Source of the DNA: Comamonadaceae bacterium
GTDB taxonomy: Bacteria; Pseudomonadota; Gammaproteobacteria; Burkholderiales; Burkholderiaceae_C
DNA: 64,000 bases
Reading direction: 5' to 3'
NCBI GenBank assembly: GCA_027484575.1
Contig: JAIXSQ010000018.1
Span: 472,700 to 536,699 of the forward strand
Shown: positions 37,999 to 46,079 of the stretch, piece by piece
Numbering within the stretch: position 1 is the stretch's first letter
Layout: every line of letters begins with the position of its first letter
Position numbers and translations under genes: made by a program
Notes under the pieces: generated by a model
Seen by the model: only the letters and a program-made list of their open reading frames with translations
What the model was told of the DNA's origin: nothing
Database searches by the model: none

Positions 37999-38352
37999 AT
38001 GCCCCCACCCGCTCCCCTGTCGACCGACACGCAGAAGCTGTTGTTCGAAGTGTCCAAGCAGCTGATCACGCTGTCGGTGGTAGCCCTGGGCTTCATCACG
38101 TCAATGCTGTTCACCAGTTTCAAGGGCACGCCCTACGTGCCCTCGGCGCTCACGGCACTGTTCGGCTTCCTGCTGTCGGCCGCCTGCGGCGTGCTCACGC
38201 AACTGGCGGTGGTGGCCGAGAGCCTGGGGTCGGTGCCGCAGGGCCGGGTGCGCTATCCGCAGCTGTTGCTGCACCTGACCTGGGTCACCTTCGTCGCCGC
38301 GCTGGTGGCCTTCGTGGTGTTCACGGTGGCCAACCTGCGGGCGATGCCATGA
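37999..38352 (+). CDS. Small membrane protein of unknown function (117 aa)
   Basis: The product reads MPPPAPLSTDTQKLLFEVSK and then three hydrophobic segments (LITLSVVALGFITSMLF, ALTALFGFLLSAACGVLTQL, LTWVTFVAALVAFVVFTVAN). The N-terminal amphipathic helix is followed directly by membrane helices. An upstream in-frame ATG at 37924 would add 25 low-complexity residues and is less likely. Same strand as its neighbours at 37501 and 38451, but with gaps near 100 bases. Confidence 0.6.
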   Translation: MPPPAPLSTDTQKLLFEVSKQLITLSVVALGFITSMLFTSFKGTPYVPSALTALFGFLLSAACGVLTQLAVVAESLGSVPQGRVRYPQLLLHLTWVTFVAALVAFVVFTVANLRAMP

Positions 38353-38450
38353 GACGCCCGGCACGGCGGCCGCCGCCGGGGCACGGGGCGCTGCCCCGCA
38401 GCGCCTGCGGCTGACGCGCCGGCAGGGTCGCCCGCCGTTCTCCCGAGCAG

Positions 38451-38840
38451 GTGGCGCTCACGGAGCGACCCGTCGCCGAGGGCTTCCATGCGAGCGGCAG
38501 CAGCGCGCGCTACACGGTCAACGTGTCGGTGCAGCCGCCGTCCTGTCCGGGCGAGACCTCCGCCTGGGCCGCCTACCAGTGCGCCAGGGCGCGGCTGGCC
38601 GCCGTGCCCTGGGTGGTCGGGAGCCTGACCGACGTGCAGACCCGGCCCGGCCACGTCCAGCTCACGTTCCTGCAGGACGTCGGCGGCAGCGCCGCCGGCC
38701 GTGGCCTCGTGGTCCTGCACACCGTCGTGTTCTTCGAGCGCGCTGGGATGTGGGGCAGGCTGCACGTGTCCGTGGTGCGGCCCGAGCGCCAGGAGGTCCG
38801 GGCGCTGTTCGAGCTGGGCGACGGCTTCACACTGCGCTGA
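38451..38840 (+). CDS. Hypothetical protein (129 aa), GTG start
   Basis: A GTG at 38451 opens a 129-codon frame whose product has beta-type alternation (YTVNVSVQPPSC, HVQLTFLQDVGG, LVVLHTVVFFERAGMWGRLH). Two cysteines lie near residues 32 and 44. No signal peptide, membrane segment or known motif. The start is uncertain since no ATG lies in frame before the structured part. It could be a fragment whose N-terminus has been lost. Confidence 0.4.
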   Translation: MALTERPVAEGFHASGSSARYTVNVSVQPPSCPGETSAWAAYQCARARLAAVPWVVGSLTDVQTRPGHVQLTFLQDVGGSAAGRGLVVLHTVVFFERAGMWGRLHVSVVRPERQEVRALFELGDGFTLR

Positions 38841-39044
38841 CGCGCCGGGGCGCAGACCCCGGCCGGCACGCCGCTGTCCGCGGCCGCGACATGCCCCCCT
38901 GCGGCCATCCGGCCGCCCGCGCGACGGGCGCCGGACCGGGGGAAGTCCCTGACGCCTGCCGGCCGCGCAGGGGGCACCATCGCAGCTCCGCCCGTCGATG
39001 CACCCGCGGTGCCGGCCTGCCGGCGCAGGCTCCGCGCACTGCCC

Positions 39045-39497
39045 ATGCCCTACCAGCTGATCTACTCCTCCGTCTCGTCCACCCCGATGCAGCTGGAGGA
39101 ACTCGAGGACATCCTCGAGCAGGCCCACGTCAACAACGCCAGCGAGGACATCACCGGCGCGCTGGTCTACGTCGACGGCTTCTTCCTGCAGATCCTCGAA
39201 GGCGAACAGGCCGCGGTGGAGCAGCTGATGGCGACGATCTCCCGCGACCTGCGGCACGAGATGGTCACGGTCCTGCAGTCGGGCGACATCCGCAGCCGGG
39301 CCTTCGCCGACTGGCGCATGGCCTACGTCAGCGCCACCCCCGACCAGGTCGCGCAGTGGGTCGGGCTCGCCGCCTCGACGGCGCTGCCGCAGGTCTGGGA
39401 CGACGTGCGCCGCGACCGCACCAAGGTCGCCCAGGTCGCCGCCGGCATCGTGGCGCTGCTGGCCGGCGGCCAGGCGTCGGCGCCGCTGCCCGCCTGA
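39045..39497 (+). CDS. BLUF-domain blue-light photoreceptor
   Basis: The 150-residue protein is a short BLUF sensor that binds FAD. All signature residues fall at the spacing of AppA: Tyr7 in QLIYSS, Asn31 in NNASEDITG, Gln49 in FFLQILEG, Trp90 and Met92 in FADWRMAY. Residues 1-95 make the ferredoxin-like flavin domain; 95-150 are helical capping sequence (VAQWVGLAASTALPQVW, then VAQVAAGIVALLAG) with no enzymatic output domain. Signal transfer must therefore go through a partner protein, as for PixD-type sensors. ATG 39045 is chosen because the first strand begins immediately. Nearby are a DUF4399 gene and a MerR regulator. Confidence 0.93.
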   Translation: MPYQLIYSSVSSTPMQLEELEDILEQAHVNNASEDITGALVYVDGFFLQILEGEQAAVEQLMATISRDLRHEMVTVLQSGDIRSRAFADWRMAYVSATPDQVAQWVGLAASTALPQVWDDVRRDRTKVAQVAAGIVALLAGGQASAPLPA

Positions 39498-39552
39498 GGG
39501 AAACGTCCACGGCCCGCCGCCCCGGCGCCCGCGGCGCGTCGGCGCCGCGTTC

Positions 39553-40440
39553 TCAGCGCGAGGCGGACTGCAGCGCCGCGGGGCGCGCGGCTTCGACGTT
39601 GACGGTCACCGGCGCCGCCGTCGCCAGCACCTGGCCGCTGCCGTTGTCCACCAGCTCCAGCCGCAGCTTGACCTCGCCTGCGGGCGGCTGCAGCCAGGCC
39701 TCGGTGTGGCCGCCCTCGAAGTCGATCACCTCGGGGCGTGCGCCGCGCCGCTCGGCCGTCAGCCGGAAGTGCGCGGTGCCGGCCACGCGGGCGCCCTTGT
39801 GCGCGATGTTGTGGCCACTGGCATGGAACAGCACGCGGAACGGCGGCCGCAGCGCCGCCCCGTCCGCGGGCTCCATGAGCTCGATGCGCGCCGGGCCCTG
39901 CACCGCGGCCACCGGCTGCCCGGTGCGCTGGCGCACCGTCACCTGCAGCGGCTTGCTGTAGACGAAGTACGGGATGTGGCCCTGGTCGGCCAGCAGCAGG
40001 TGCAGCGTGTACGTGCCCGGCGGCAGGTCCAGCACGGTCTCCATCTGGCCCTTGCCGAAGTGGATGTACTTGTCCGTGAACGGCAGCGGCTGCTTGAAGT
40101 CCAGCGGCAGCGGCTGGTTCACCAGCAGGTGGTGGTGGCCGGCGCGGCCCACGGTCTTGCCGGCCGGCACCAGCCCGCGCATCGACAGGCCGAAGCGCAC
40201 CACGAACGGCGCATCCACCTGCTGGCCGTCGCGCAGGTTGGTGAAATGCGCGGCGGGCTGCAGGTTGGGCGGCGGTACCACCCAGGCGTGGCGCGCGACC
40301 TCGTCGGCTTCCGCGCTGGCCGACGCCCGCGTGGGCAGTGCGGCGATCAGGCCGGCGAGCAGGCCGGCGGCGAGCAGCGGCAGGGCAGGGGCGGTGCGGG
40401 CCGCGAGGGCGCCGCGCGAGGAGGGCAGGGTGCGGTGCAT
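39553..40440 (-). CDS. Periplasmic DUF4399 protein
   Basis: The 295-residue product has a signal peptide (ALPLLAAGLLAGLIAALPTR, cleavage near ASASA) and a DUF4399 domain with GRAGHHHLLVNQPLPL, the block YIHFGKGQMETVLDLPPGTY and HLLLADQGHIPYFV. The His-rich loop (HHH) suggests metal or ligand binding. A second, looser copy follows at about 195-290 (VLFHASGHNIAHKGARVAGT ... EAWLQPPAGEVKLRLELVDN). Function unknown in the literature I know. It converges on the BLUF gene with 55 bases between stops. Confidence 0.78.
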   Translation of the reverse strand: MHRTLPSSRGALAARTAPALPLLAAGLLAGLIAALPTRASASAEADEVARHAWVVPPPNLQPAAHFTNLRDGQQVDAPFVVRFGLSMRGLVPAGKTVGRAGHHHLLVNQPLPLDFKQPLPFTDKYIHFGKGQMETVLDLPPGTYTLHLLLADQGHIPYFVYSKPLQVTVRQRTGQPVAAVQGPARIELMEPADGAALRPPFRVLFHASGHNIAHKGARVAGTAHFRLTAERRGARPEVIDFEGGHTEAWLQPPAGEVKLRLELVDNGSGQVLATAAPVTVNVEAARPAALQSASR

Positions 40441-40566
40441 GGGAGGTGCTGGCTGCGGAAGGTGCGCGGTTGTAACCACCCGTTGCCTGCGGCACCAGCA
40501 AAAGACGCCATGCGCTCCCGATGAGCGGGGCTGACCCTGCGCACAAGCTGCACGGACGCGTTCGTT

Positions 40567-41586
40567 TCAGGCGGTCGCAGCGCGACGGTGCGGCGCCAGC
40601 AGCGCCTGCAGGTGCGGATCGCCGTGGTCGGCCACCAGGTCCAGCGCATGCTCGAACAGCGCCCGCGCCGAGCCCGACACCGAGCGCAGCGTGGCATGCA
40701 GCTGCGCGTCCTCGTCGCTGCTGTTGAGGCACTCGGCGCTGTACTGCTCGAAGCTGGCGAGCTGCGCCACCAGCTCGGCGATGTGGCGCGGGCATTCGCA
40801 CAGGATGCTGCTGCGCGCCTGGGCCACGCGCGCCAGCACCTCGTCGCCGTAGCGCCGCGGCGGGATCACGGCGGCCTGCGGCATGGCCTGCGCAGGATCG
40901 GCCAGCAGCATGCCGTCGAGCAGCCGCGCCAGGTCGGCGTTGCCCACCGGGTCCCGGCGCACCAGCATGCCGTTGGCGCGCAGCTCGTCGACGGCGCGCT
41001 CGGCGCCGAAGGCGTACAGCACGATCACGCGCGCGATGCCCAGCGCGGCGGCGGCACCGGCCAGCCGCAGCGGCAGGTCGGCATGGACCGTGTTCACGCG
41101 CACCAGCAGCAGGTCGGCGGACGCGCGTTCGGCCGGCGCACCGCGCGCCATGGCCTCCAGGTCCTGCAGGTCCACCAGCACGCGGGACACCTCCAGGGGC
41201 TGGCCCCGCCAGCGCCAGGTCCAGTCGTCGCCGTGCAGGCGCACGGCCAGCGCGGTGCCCACCACCAGCGCCCGCACGGCGGCCGCGGGCGCCTGGGCCG
41301 TTTGACCGTTCGCGGCGCGGCTGCGCGCCAGCAGCGCGGCCAGCGCATCCGCATCGAGCCGCGCGATGCCGCTGATGCCGTGCCCGGCCTCGGCGAGCTG
41401 CCGCAGCAGGCGCGCGCGCAGCAGGTCGATGTCGGTGTACAGGCGGTGCTGGCCGCTGGTCTTGGCCGGCGCGAAGGCGCCGTGCCGCTGCTCCCACATG
41501 CGCAGCGTCGACACCGGCAGGCCGGCCTGTCGCGCGACCGTGCCGATGCGGTGCAGGCCGCGCAGGTTCTCGTCGTTGGTGCTCAT
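40567..41586 (-). CDS. MerR-family regulator with degenerate cobalamin-domain-like region (CarH/LitR architecture)
   Basis: The 339-residue protein has a MerR helix-turn-helix at 10-75 (RIGTVARQAGLPVSTLRMWE, then SGQHRLYTDIDL). The centre (about 105-235) is Rossmann-like (VVGTALAVRLH, ASADLLLVRVNTVH, LGIARVIVLYAFG), placed as the B12-binding domain is in CarH/LitR. However, the DxHxxG base-off motif is absent, so cobalamin binding is doubtful. The C-terminal region has a striking ILCECPRHIAELVAQL motif (CxCPxH) that could bind a metal or haem. A light-related role is suggested by the BLUF gene 1 kb away. The start codon is followed upstream by 11-bp spaced repeats. Confidence 0.75.
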   Translation of the reverse strand: MSTNDENLRGLHRIGTVARQAGLPVSTLRMWEQRHGAFAPAKTSGQHRLYTDIDLLRARLLRQLAEAGHGISGIARLDADALAALLARSRAANGQTAQAPAAAVRALVVGTALAVRLHGDDWTWRWRGQPLEVSRVLVDLQDLEAMARGAPAERASADLLLVRVNTVHADLPLRLAGAAAALGIARVIVLYAFGAERAVDELRANGMLVRRDPVGNADLARLLDGMLLADPAQAMPQAAVIPPRRYGDEVLARVAQARSSILCECPRHIAELVAQLASFEQYSAECLNSSDEDAQLHATLRSVSGSARALFEHALDLVADHGDPHLQALLAPHRRAATA

Positions 41587-41605
41587 CTGTGCAGGCGCTG
41601 TGCAG
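41587..41605. promoter_or_regulatory. Two CTGTGCAG direct repeats at 11-bp spacing, abutting the MerR start
   Basis: CTGTGCAG occurs at 41587-41594 and 41598-41605, the first copy directly touching the MerR start codon at 41586. Tandem 11-bp repeats are the operator layout described for CarH. Placement suggests autorepression of the MerR gene. Confidence 0.5.
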
Positions 41606-41662
41606 ATTGTTTGGTCGAAAAGGCGCGCGATCATGCAACACCGGCGAGGTTCATTGGCGAAA

Positions 41663-41672
41663 AATCTGCACA
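41663..41672. promoter_or_regulatory. Inverted copy of the MerR-side repeat, upstream of the divergent gene
   Basis: AATCTGCACA is the exact reverse complement of TGTGCAGATT at 41599-41608. It lies 26 bases before the start of the divergent gene at 41699, so one regulator could control both promoters. Confidence 0.45.
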
Positions 41673-41698
41673 TCGCAGTCCAACCTCCAGGTGTCGCC

Positions 41699-42076
41699 AT
41701 GCTGTCGTTCCACTTTCCCCTGCGTTCGCCCAGCACCCGCTTCGCCGAGTCGGTCAGCGGACCGGTCACCCTGCCGGATCCGCATGCCTGCGGCGACGAC
41801 GCGGTGCTGCGCGACTTCGCCCTGCTGGCCGGCGGGCTGGCCCTGCTGCTGTCGCGTTGCAGCCCGCGCATGCGCGAGCGCCACTTCCCCAAGGCGCACC
41901 GCGCCCATGCCTGCATCCGCGATGCGCTGGCACGCGACGAGCTGCCGCGGCTGGGCGGCGACTTCCTCAGCGACCTGGCGCACGAGATCGCGCCGTACGT
42001 CGATGCGGCCACGCGGCAGGCCGCCAACCGCTGCATGCGGCAGGCCGCACGCGGAACCGGGGCCGCCCTGGCCTGA
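41699..42076 (+). CDS. Hypothetical protein divergent from the MerR regulator (125 aa)
   Basis: The product starts MLSFHFPLRSPSTRFAESVS and has one hydrophobic stretch (VLRDFALLAGGLALLLSRC), then a helical, Arg/His/Cys-containing remainder (MRERHFPKAHRAHACIRDAL ... ANRCMRQAARGTG). Four cysteines in 125 residues is high for this neighbourhood. No known motif. The shared 112-base intergenic region with the MerR gene and the paired repeats make it the likely main target of that regulator. Confidence 0.6.
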   Translation: MLSFHFPLRSPSTRFAESVSGPVTLPDPHACGDDAVLRDFALLAGGLALLLSRCSPRMRERHFPKAHRAHACIRDALARDELPRLGGDFLSDLAHEIAPYVDAATRQAANRCMRQAARGTGAALA

Positions 42077-42204
42077 GCGCGGCGGTGGCGGCCGCGCGCG
42101 CTGGGGATCTCCCGTGGTGCGGCTGGCGGGACTTGGTAGGCTGGCGCACCGCGCACCGCGCGCCGCCGGCCCCCCGGCCCGGCCGACGCGGCCAGGAGCC
42201 CGCC

Positions 42205-42651
42205 ATGTCCGACCGCACCCTGCACCTGCACCGCGTGCTGCGCTGCCCGCCCGAGCGCGCGTACCGCGCCTTCCTCGATCCGCTGGCCATGGCCAAGTGG
42301 CTGCCGCCGCACGGCTTCACCTGCACCGTGCACCACATGGACGCGCGGGTGGGTGGGGGGTTCCGCATGGCGTTCCACAATTTCGGCAGCGGCCACACGC
42401 ACGCGTTCGCGGGCGAGTACCTCGAGCTGCAGCCGCACAGCCGCATCCGCTACACCGACCGCTTCGACGACCCGGGCCTGCCCGGCACGCTGGAGGTGAC
42501 GGTGGACCTCGCGCCGGTGCTGGTGGGCACCGAGCTGCGCATCACCCAGGCCGGCATCCCCGAGGCGATCCCGCTGGCCATGTGCTACCTGGGCTGGCAG
42601 GAATCGCTGGGCCAGCTGGCGGCCCTGGTCGAGCCCGAGATCGCCGGCTGA
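42205..42651 (+). CDS. SRPBCC / Aha1-like domain protein
   Basis: The 148-residue protein is a START/Bet v1-like fold of the AHSA1 group: LHRVLRCPPERAYRAFLDPL with AMAKWLPPHGFTC, GGGFRMAFHNFGSG, ELQPHSRIRYTDRFDDPGLP and the terminal helix QESLGQLAALVEPEIAG. Members bind hydrophobic ligands or act as polyketide-cyclase-like or Hsp90-activator-like proteins; function is rarely known. A CAGGAG lies 8-13 bases before the ATG at 42205. Confidence 0.85.
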   Translation: MSDRTLHLHRVLRCPPERAYRAFLDPLAMAKWLPPHGFTCTVHHMDARVGGGFRMAFHNFGSGHTHAFAGEYLELQPHSRIRYTDRFDDPGLPGTLEVTVDLAPVLVGTELRITQAGIPEAIPLAMCYLGWQESLGQLAALVEPEIAG

Positions 42652-42748
42652 GGGCGGCGGCCGCGGGCCGCGCGGCCACCCGCTGCGCGCGTCCGCCCTG
42701 GCCCGCGCGGCACCCATCCGGGTCATCCTGTCGCGCTGGGGCGCTTCC

Positions 42749-42754
42749 TACAAT
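42749..42754 (+). promoter_or_regulatory. Candidate -10 element (TACAAT) for the phosphomannomutase gene
   Basis: TACAAT lies 75 bases before the start codon at 42829. The corresponding -35 region (near 42726-42731, TCCTGT) is weak. It would give a leader of about 65 nt. Confidence 0.35.
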
Positions 42755-42828
42755 CGCCCGCAGCCGCGCGCCTGGCAGGCGTGCCGGCACGAGCACATCC
42801 ACAACGACACGCCCCCGGGAGCCCTCGC

Positions 42829-44214
42829 ATGCAGCTGTCCCCCTCCATCTTCAAGGCCTACGACGTGCGCGGCATCGTGCCGTCCACGCTGGACGCGCAG
42901 CTCGCGCACGCGCTGGGCCGCGCCTTCGGGCAGGCCGCGCGGGCCGAGGGCGAGGCGGTGGTGGCGGTGGGGCGCGACGGGCGCGTGTCGGGCCCGATGC
43001 TGGTCGAGGCGCTCATCCGTGGCCTGACCGAGGCCGGCGTCGACGTCATCGACATCGGCATGGCCACCACGCCCATGCTGTACTTCGCGGCCGCCACGCT
43101 GTGCCGCAGCGGCATCCAGGTCACCGGCAGCCACAACCCCAAGGACTACAACGGCTTCAAGATGGTGCTGGCCGGCCGCGCGATCTTCGGCGACGAGATC
43201 CAGGCCCTGCGCCGCACCATGGAGGCAGACGCCTGGCAGGCCGCGCCGCGCACGGGCAGCGTGCGCACGGTGGACGTGCTGCCCGCCTACCGCGAGCGCA
43301 TCGTCTCCGACATCCAGCTCGCGCGGCCGGTGAAGATCGTGGTCGACTGCGGCAACGGCGTGGCCGGCGCCTCGGCCCCGGGCATCCTGCGCGCCATCGG
43401 CTGCGAGGTGACCGAGCTGTACTCCGAGGTCGACGGCGACTTCCCCAACCACCACCCCGATCCCAGCAAGCCCGAGAACCTGCGCGACCTGATTCGCGCG
43501 CTGCAGGCGGGCGATGCCGAGCTGGGCCTGGCCTTCGACGGCGACGGCGACCGGCTGGGCATCGTCACGAAGAGCGGGCAGACCATCTGGCCCGACCGCC
43601 AGATGATGCTGTTCGCGCGTGACGTGCTCACCCGCGTGCCCGGCGGCACCATCCTGTTCGACGTCAAGTGCACCCAGCGCCTGGCCCCCGCGATCCGCGA
43701 GGCCGGCGGCCAGCCGCTGATGTTCAAGACCGGCCACTCGCTGATCAAGGCGAAGATGAAGGAAGTCGACGCGCCGTTGGGCGGCGAGATGAGCGGCCAC
43801 GTGTTCTTCAAGGAGCGCTGGTACGGCTTCGACGACGGCACCTACGCGGGCTGCCGCCTGCTGGAGATCCTGGCGCGCGAGCGCGATCCCAGCGCCGTGC
43901 TCGAGGGCCTGCCCACCAGCCATTCCACGCCCGAGCTGAACGTGGCCTGCGCCGAGGGCGAGCCGCACCGCGTGGTCGAGCAGCTGGTGGCCAAGGCCAG
44001 GTTCGCCGCGCCGGCCGAGGTGTCCACCATCGACGGCGTGCGCGTGGACTGGCCCGATGGCTTCGGCCTGGTGCGCGCGTCGAACACGACGCCGGTGCTG
44101 GTGCTGCGCTTCGAAGGCCACACCGAGGCGGCGCTGCATCGCATCGAGGCCGAGATGCTGGCGCTGCTGCGCAGCGTCAAGCCGGATGCGCAGGTGGGGG
44201 CCTCGGCGCACTGA
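42829..44214 (+). CDS. Phosphomannomutase/phosphoglucomutase
   Basis: The 461-residue enzyme interconverts hexose 6- and 1-phosphates, supplying GDP-mannose and UDP-glucose pathways for LPS and exopolysaccharide. Domains in order: IFKAYDVRGIVPSTLD (start), active-site serine in QVTGSHNPKDYNGFKMV, metal loop LAFDGDGDRLGIV (DGDGDR), sugar loop GGEMSGHVFF (GEMSGH) and phosphate loop VRASNTTPVLVLRFEG (RASNTTP). The length and motif order match the bacterial AlgC/ManB type. A GGGAG precedes the ATG. The gene precedes a tandem palindrome array and is some 25 kb from the polysaccharide operon it probably feeds. Confidence 0.93.
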   Translation: MQLSPSIFKAYDVRGIVPSTLDAQLAHALGRAFGQAARAEGEAVVAVGRDGRVSGPMLVEALIRGLTEAGVDVIDIGMATTPMLYFAAATLCRSGIQVTGSHNPKDYNGFKMVLAGRAIFGDEIQALRRTMEADAWQAAPRTGSVRTVDVLPAYRERIVSDIQLARPVKIVVDCGNGVAGASAPGILRAIGCEVTELYSEVDGDFPNHHPDPSKPENLRDLIRALQAGDAELGLAFDGDGDRLGIVTKSGQTIWPDRQMMLFARDVLTRVPGGTILFDVKCTQRLAPAIREAGGQPLMFKTGHSLIKAKMKEVDAPLGGEMSGHVFFKERWYGFDDGTYAGCRLLEILARERDPSAVLEGLPTSHSTPELNVACAEGEPHRVVEQLVAKARFAAPAEVSTIDGVRVDWPDGFGLVRASNTTPVLVLRFEGHTEAALHRIEAEMLALLRSVKPDAQVGASAH

Positions 44215-44264
44215 GGCACCGCCGCGCTCCGCGGCAGCGCAGGCTCGTCACCCCCTCGCAGGCC

Positions 44265-44820
44265 CGTCACCCCCGCGCAGGCGGGGGTCCACGATCGACC
44301 CCAGTGCTTCATGTGTCACCCCGTCGCCCCGGCGCAGGCCGGGGCCCAGCGACTTCCTGCTGCCTGCAAAGAAGTCACTGGATCCCGGCCTTCGCCGGGA
44401 TGACGACTCCATGGCTTTCGTCACCCCCGCGCAGGCGGGGGTCCACGGTCGACCCGGTGCTTGATCCTGGATCCCCGCCTGCGCGGGGATGACGGTGTGT
44501 CACCCCGTCGCCCCGGCGCTGCTGCTTGCGACCAAGTCACTGGATCCCGGCCTTCGCCGGGATGACGACCCCATGGCCTTCGTCACCCCCGCGCCGGCGG
44601 GGGTCCACGATCGACGCTGGTGCTTCATGTGTCACCCCGTCGCCCCGGCGCAGGCCGGGGCCCAGCGACTTTCTGCTGCCTGCGACGACGTCACTGGATC
44701 CCGGCCTTCGCCGCGATGACGACCCCATGGCTTTCGTCACCCCCGCGCAGGCGGGGGTCCACGTTCGACCCCGGTGCTTCACCTGGATCCCCGCTTGCGC
44801 GAGCGCAGGCCGGGGCCCAG
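44265..44820. repeat. Tandem array of composite extragenic palindromes (units of 154-162 bp)
   Basis: About 3.5 units start at 44265, 44419, 44581 and 44735 (spacing 154, 162, 154 bp). Each full unit carries three GC-rich palindromes: ACCCCCGC-GCAG-GCGGGGGT, GCCCCGGC-GCAG-GCCGGGGC and ATCCCGGC-CTTC-GCCGGGAT, joined by conserved linkers such as the TGCTTCATGTGTCACCCCGT stretch. The second unit has lost part of the middle palindrome and carries an extra ATCCCCGC-type hairpin near 44470. The block fills most of the 612-base gap between the mutase and the serine hydrolase. Similar single palindromes occur at 21287 and 60823. No coding function is likely, although frames through it stay open. Confidence 0.9.
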
Positions 44821-44826
44821 TGGCTG

Positions 44827-46041
44827 TCAGCCGCCCGTCCGAGGCCCCTCGGCATCCACCGCCTGCTGCACCGCGCGGTAGAACGCCTCGCGCGCCGCGT
44901 GCGCTGCGCGGTCGCTGGCGCCGCCGCCCCAGTTGGCGTTGACCACCACCACCAGCTGGCGCTTCGGGTCCAGGAAGATGCCCTGGCCGAAGATGCCGCG
45001 GGCCGAGTACGTGCCGTCGTCGCTGGTCCACCACTGGTAGCCGTAGCCCTGGCCGGGGCGGCGGATGCCGGTGCGCGTCGTGGTCGCCTCGGCCAGCCAG
45101 CCGTCGGGCACGATCGCCTCGCCGCCCTGCCACGGCCTGGCGCCGCCCAGCAGGAACAGCCCCAGCCGCGCGAAGTCGCGCGGCGCCGCCTGGATGCAGC
45201 AGCCGCTGATCTCCTGCCCGGTCTTGCTCAGCAGCCAGGTGGCCTGCTGCTCCATGCCCGCCGGTCCCCAGATCTTCTGCGCGAGCTGCTCGGCCAGCGG
45301 CTGGCCGGTCGCGCGCGCGAGCAGCACGCCCACCAGGTTGGTCTCGCCGGTGCTGTAGTTCCAGCGCACGCCGGGCGGCGCCGCGCGCGGCAGCTTGCGC
45401 AGGTAGCTCACCAGGGCGTCGACGCCGGGCTCGGGCTGGTGGTTGTTGAACCGCGCCACGTCCGAGGCCGGGTCGCCGTAGTCCTCGTTCCACTGCACGC
45501 CCGAGGTCATGGTCAGCAGCTGGCGGATGCTCACGTCGTCGTACGCCGAGCCCTGCATCTCCGGCAGGTAGCTGCTGACCTTGTCGTCCATGCTGCGGAT
45601 CTTCCCGTCGCGCAGCGCCGCGCCCACCAGGGTCGAGGTGACCGACTTGGCCACCGAAAAGCTGGTCCAGCGGCCGTCGGCCGCGAACCCCAGGCCGTAG
45701 CGTTCCAAGCGCACCCGGCCCTGGTGCACCACCAGCACGGCGGCGCTGCGCTGGCCGGCCATGAAGGCGTCCAGGTCCGGCAGCGCCAGCGGCGGCCCCG
45801 GCGGCAGCGGCCGCGGCTGCGCCGACGGCGGCACCACGCGCGACCTGGCCAGCAGGGGGATGCGGTCCAGCGCCCGGAACGCCGCATCGCGCTGCGGCAC
45901 GCTCCAGAACAGCAGGTCCCGGTTGGTGGGCAGCGTGGCCAGCAGGCCGCGCGTTTCCTTGTCGAGCGAGAACCAGCCGGCGGCGCCGGCGAGGACGAGG
46001 GCGGCCAGCAGGCCGAGCAGGATCTTGGGCAGGCGTCTCAC
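44827..46041 (-). CDS. Membrane-anchored serine hydrolase (class C beta-lactamase-like), GTG start
   Basis: The 404-residue protein has an N-terminal hydrophobic segment (ILLGLLAALVLAGAAGWF), probably an uncleaved anchor placing the domain in the periplasm. The beta-lactamase/esterase fold has the SxxK nucleophile motif in SFSVAKSVTS, a tyrosine motif in WNYSTGETNLVG (Tyr-Ser-Thr where many have Tyr-x-Asn) and a C-terminal GIFGQGIFLDPKRQLVVVV. Such proteins include esterases, D-aminopeptidases and peptidoglycan enzymes; true beta-lactamase activity is not implied. The start is GTG at 46041; the first ATG in frame would cut into the domain. It is divergent from the lipocalin gene with 38 bases between starts. 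Confidence 0.82.
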   Translation of the reverse strand: MRRLPKILLGLLAALVLAGAAGWFSLDKETRGLLATLPTNRDLLFWSVPQRDAAFRALDRIPLLARSRVVPPSAQPRPLPPGPPLALPDLDAFMAGQRSAAVLVVHQGRVRLERYGLGFAADGRWTSFSVAKSVTSTLVGAALRDGKIRSMDDKVSSYLPEMQGSAYDDVSIRQLLTMTSGVQWNEDYGDPASDVARFNNHQPEPGVDALVSYLRKLPRAAPPGVRWNYSTGETNLVGVLLARATGQPLAEQLAQKIWGPAGMEQQATWLLSKTGQEISGCCIQAAPRDFARLGLFLLGGARPWQGGEAIVPDGWLAEATTTRTGIRRPGQGYGYQWWTSDDGTYSARGIFGQGIFLDPKRQLVVVVNANWGGGASDRAAHAAREAFYRAVQQAVDAEGPRTGG

Positions 46042-46079
46042 GGGGGCCGACTGTAGCGGCTGGCCTGTCCCGCGATGCG

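Noticed and set aside
44265..44820. Repeat array as a CRISPR
   Set aside because: The units are 154-162 bp with conserved linkers and three palindromes each; there are no short direct repeats with unique spacers and no cas genes.
44827..46041. True beta-lactamase resistance gene
   Set aside because: Only the generic SxxK serine hydrolase fold is seen; the Tyr-x-Asn motif is replaced and the large family is mostly esterases and peptidases.
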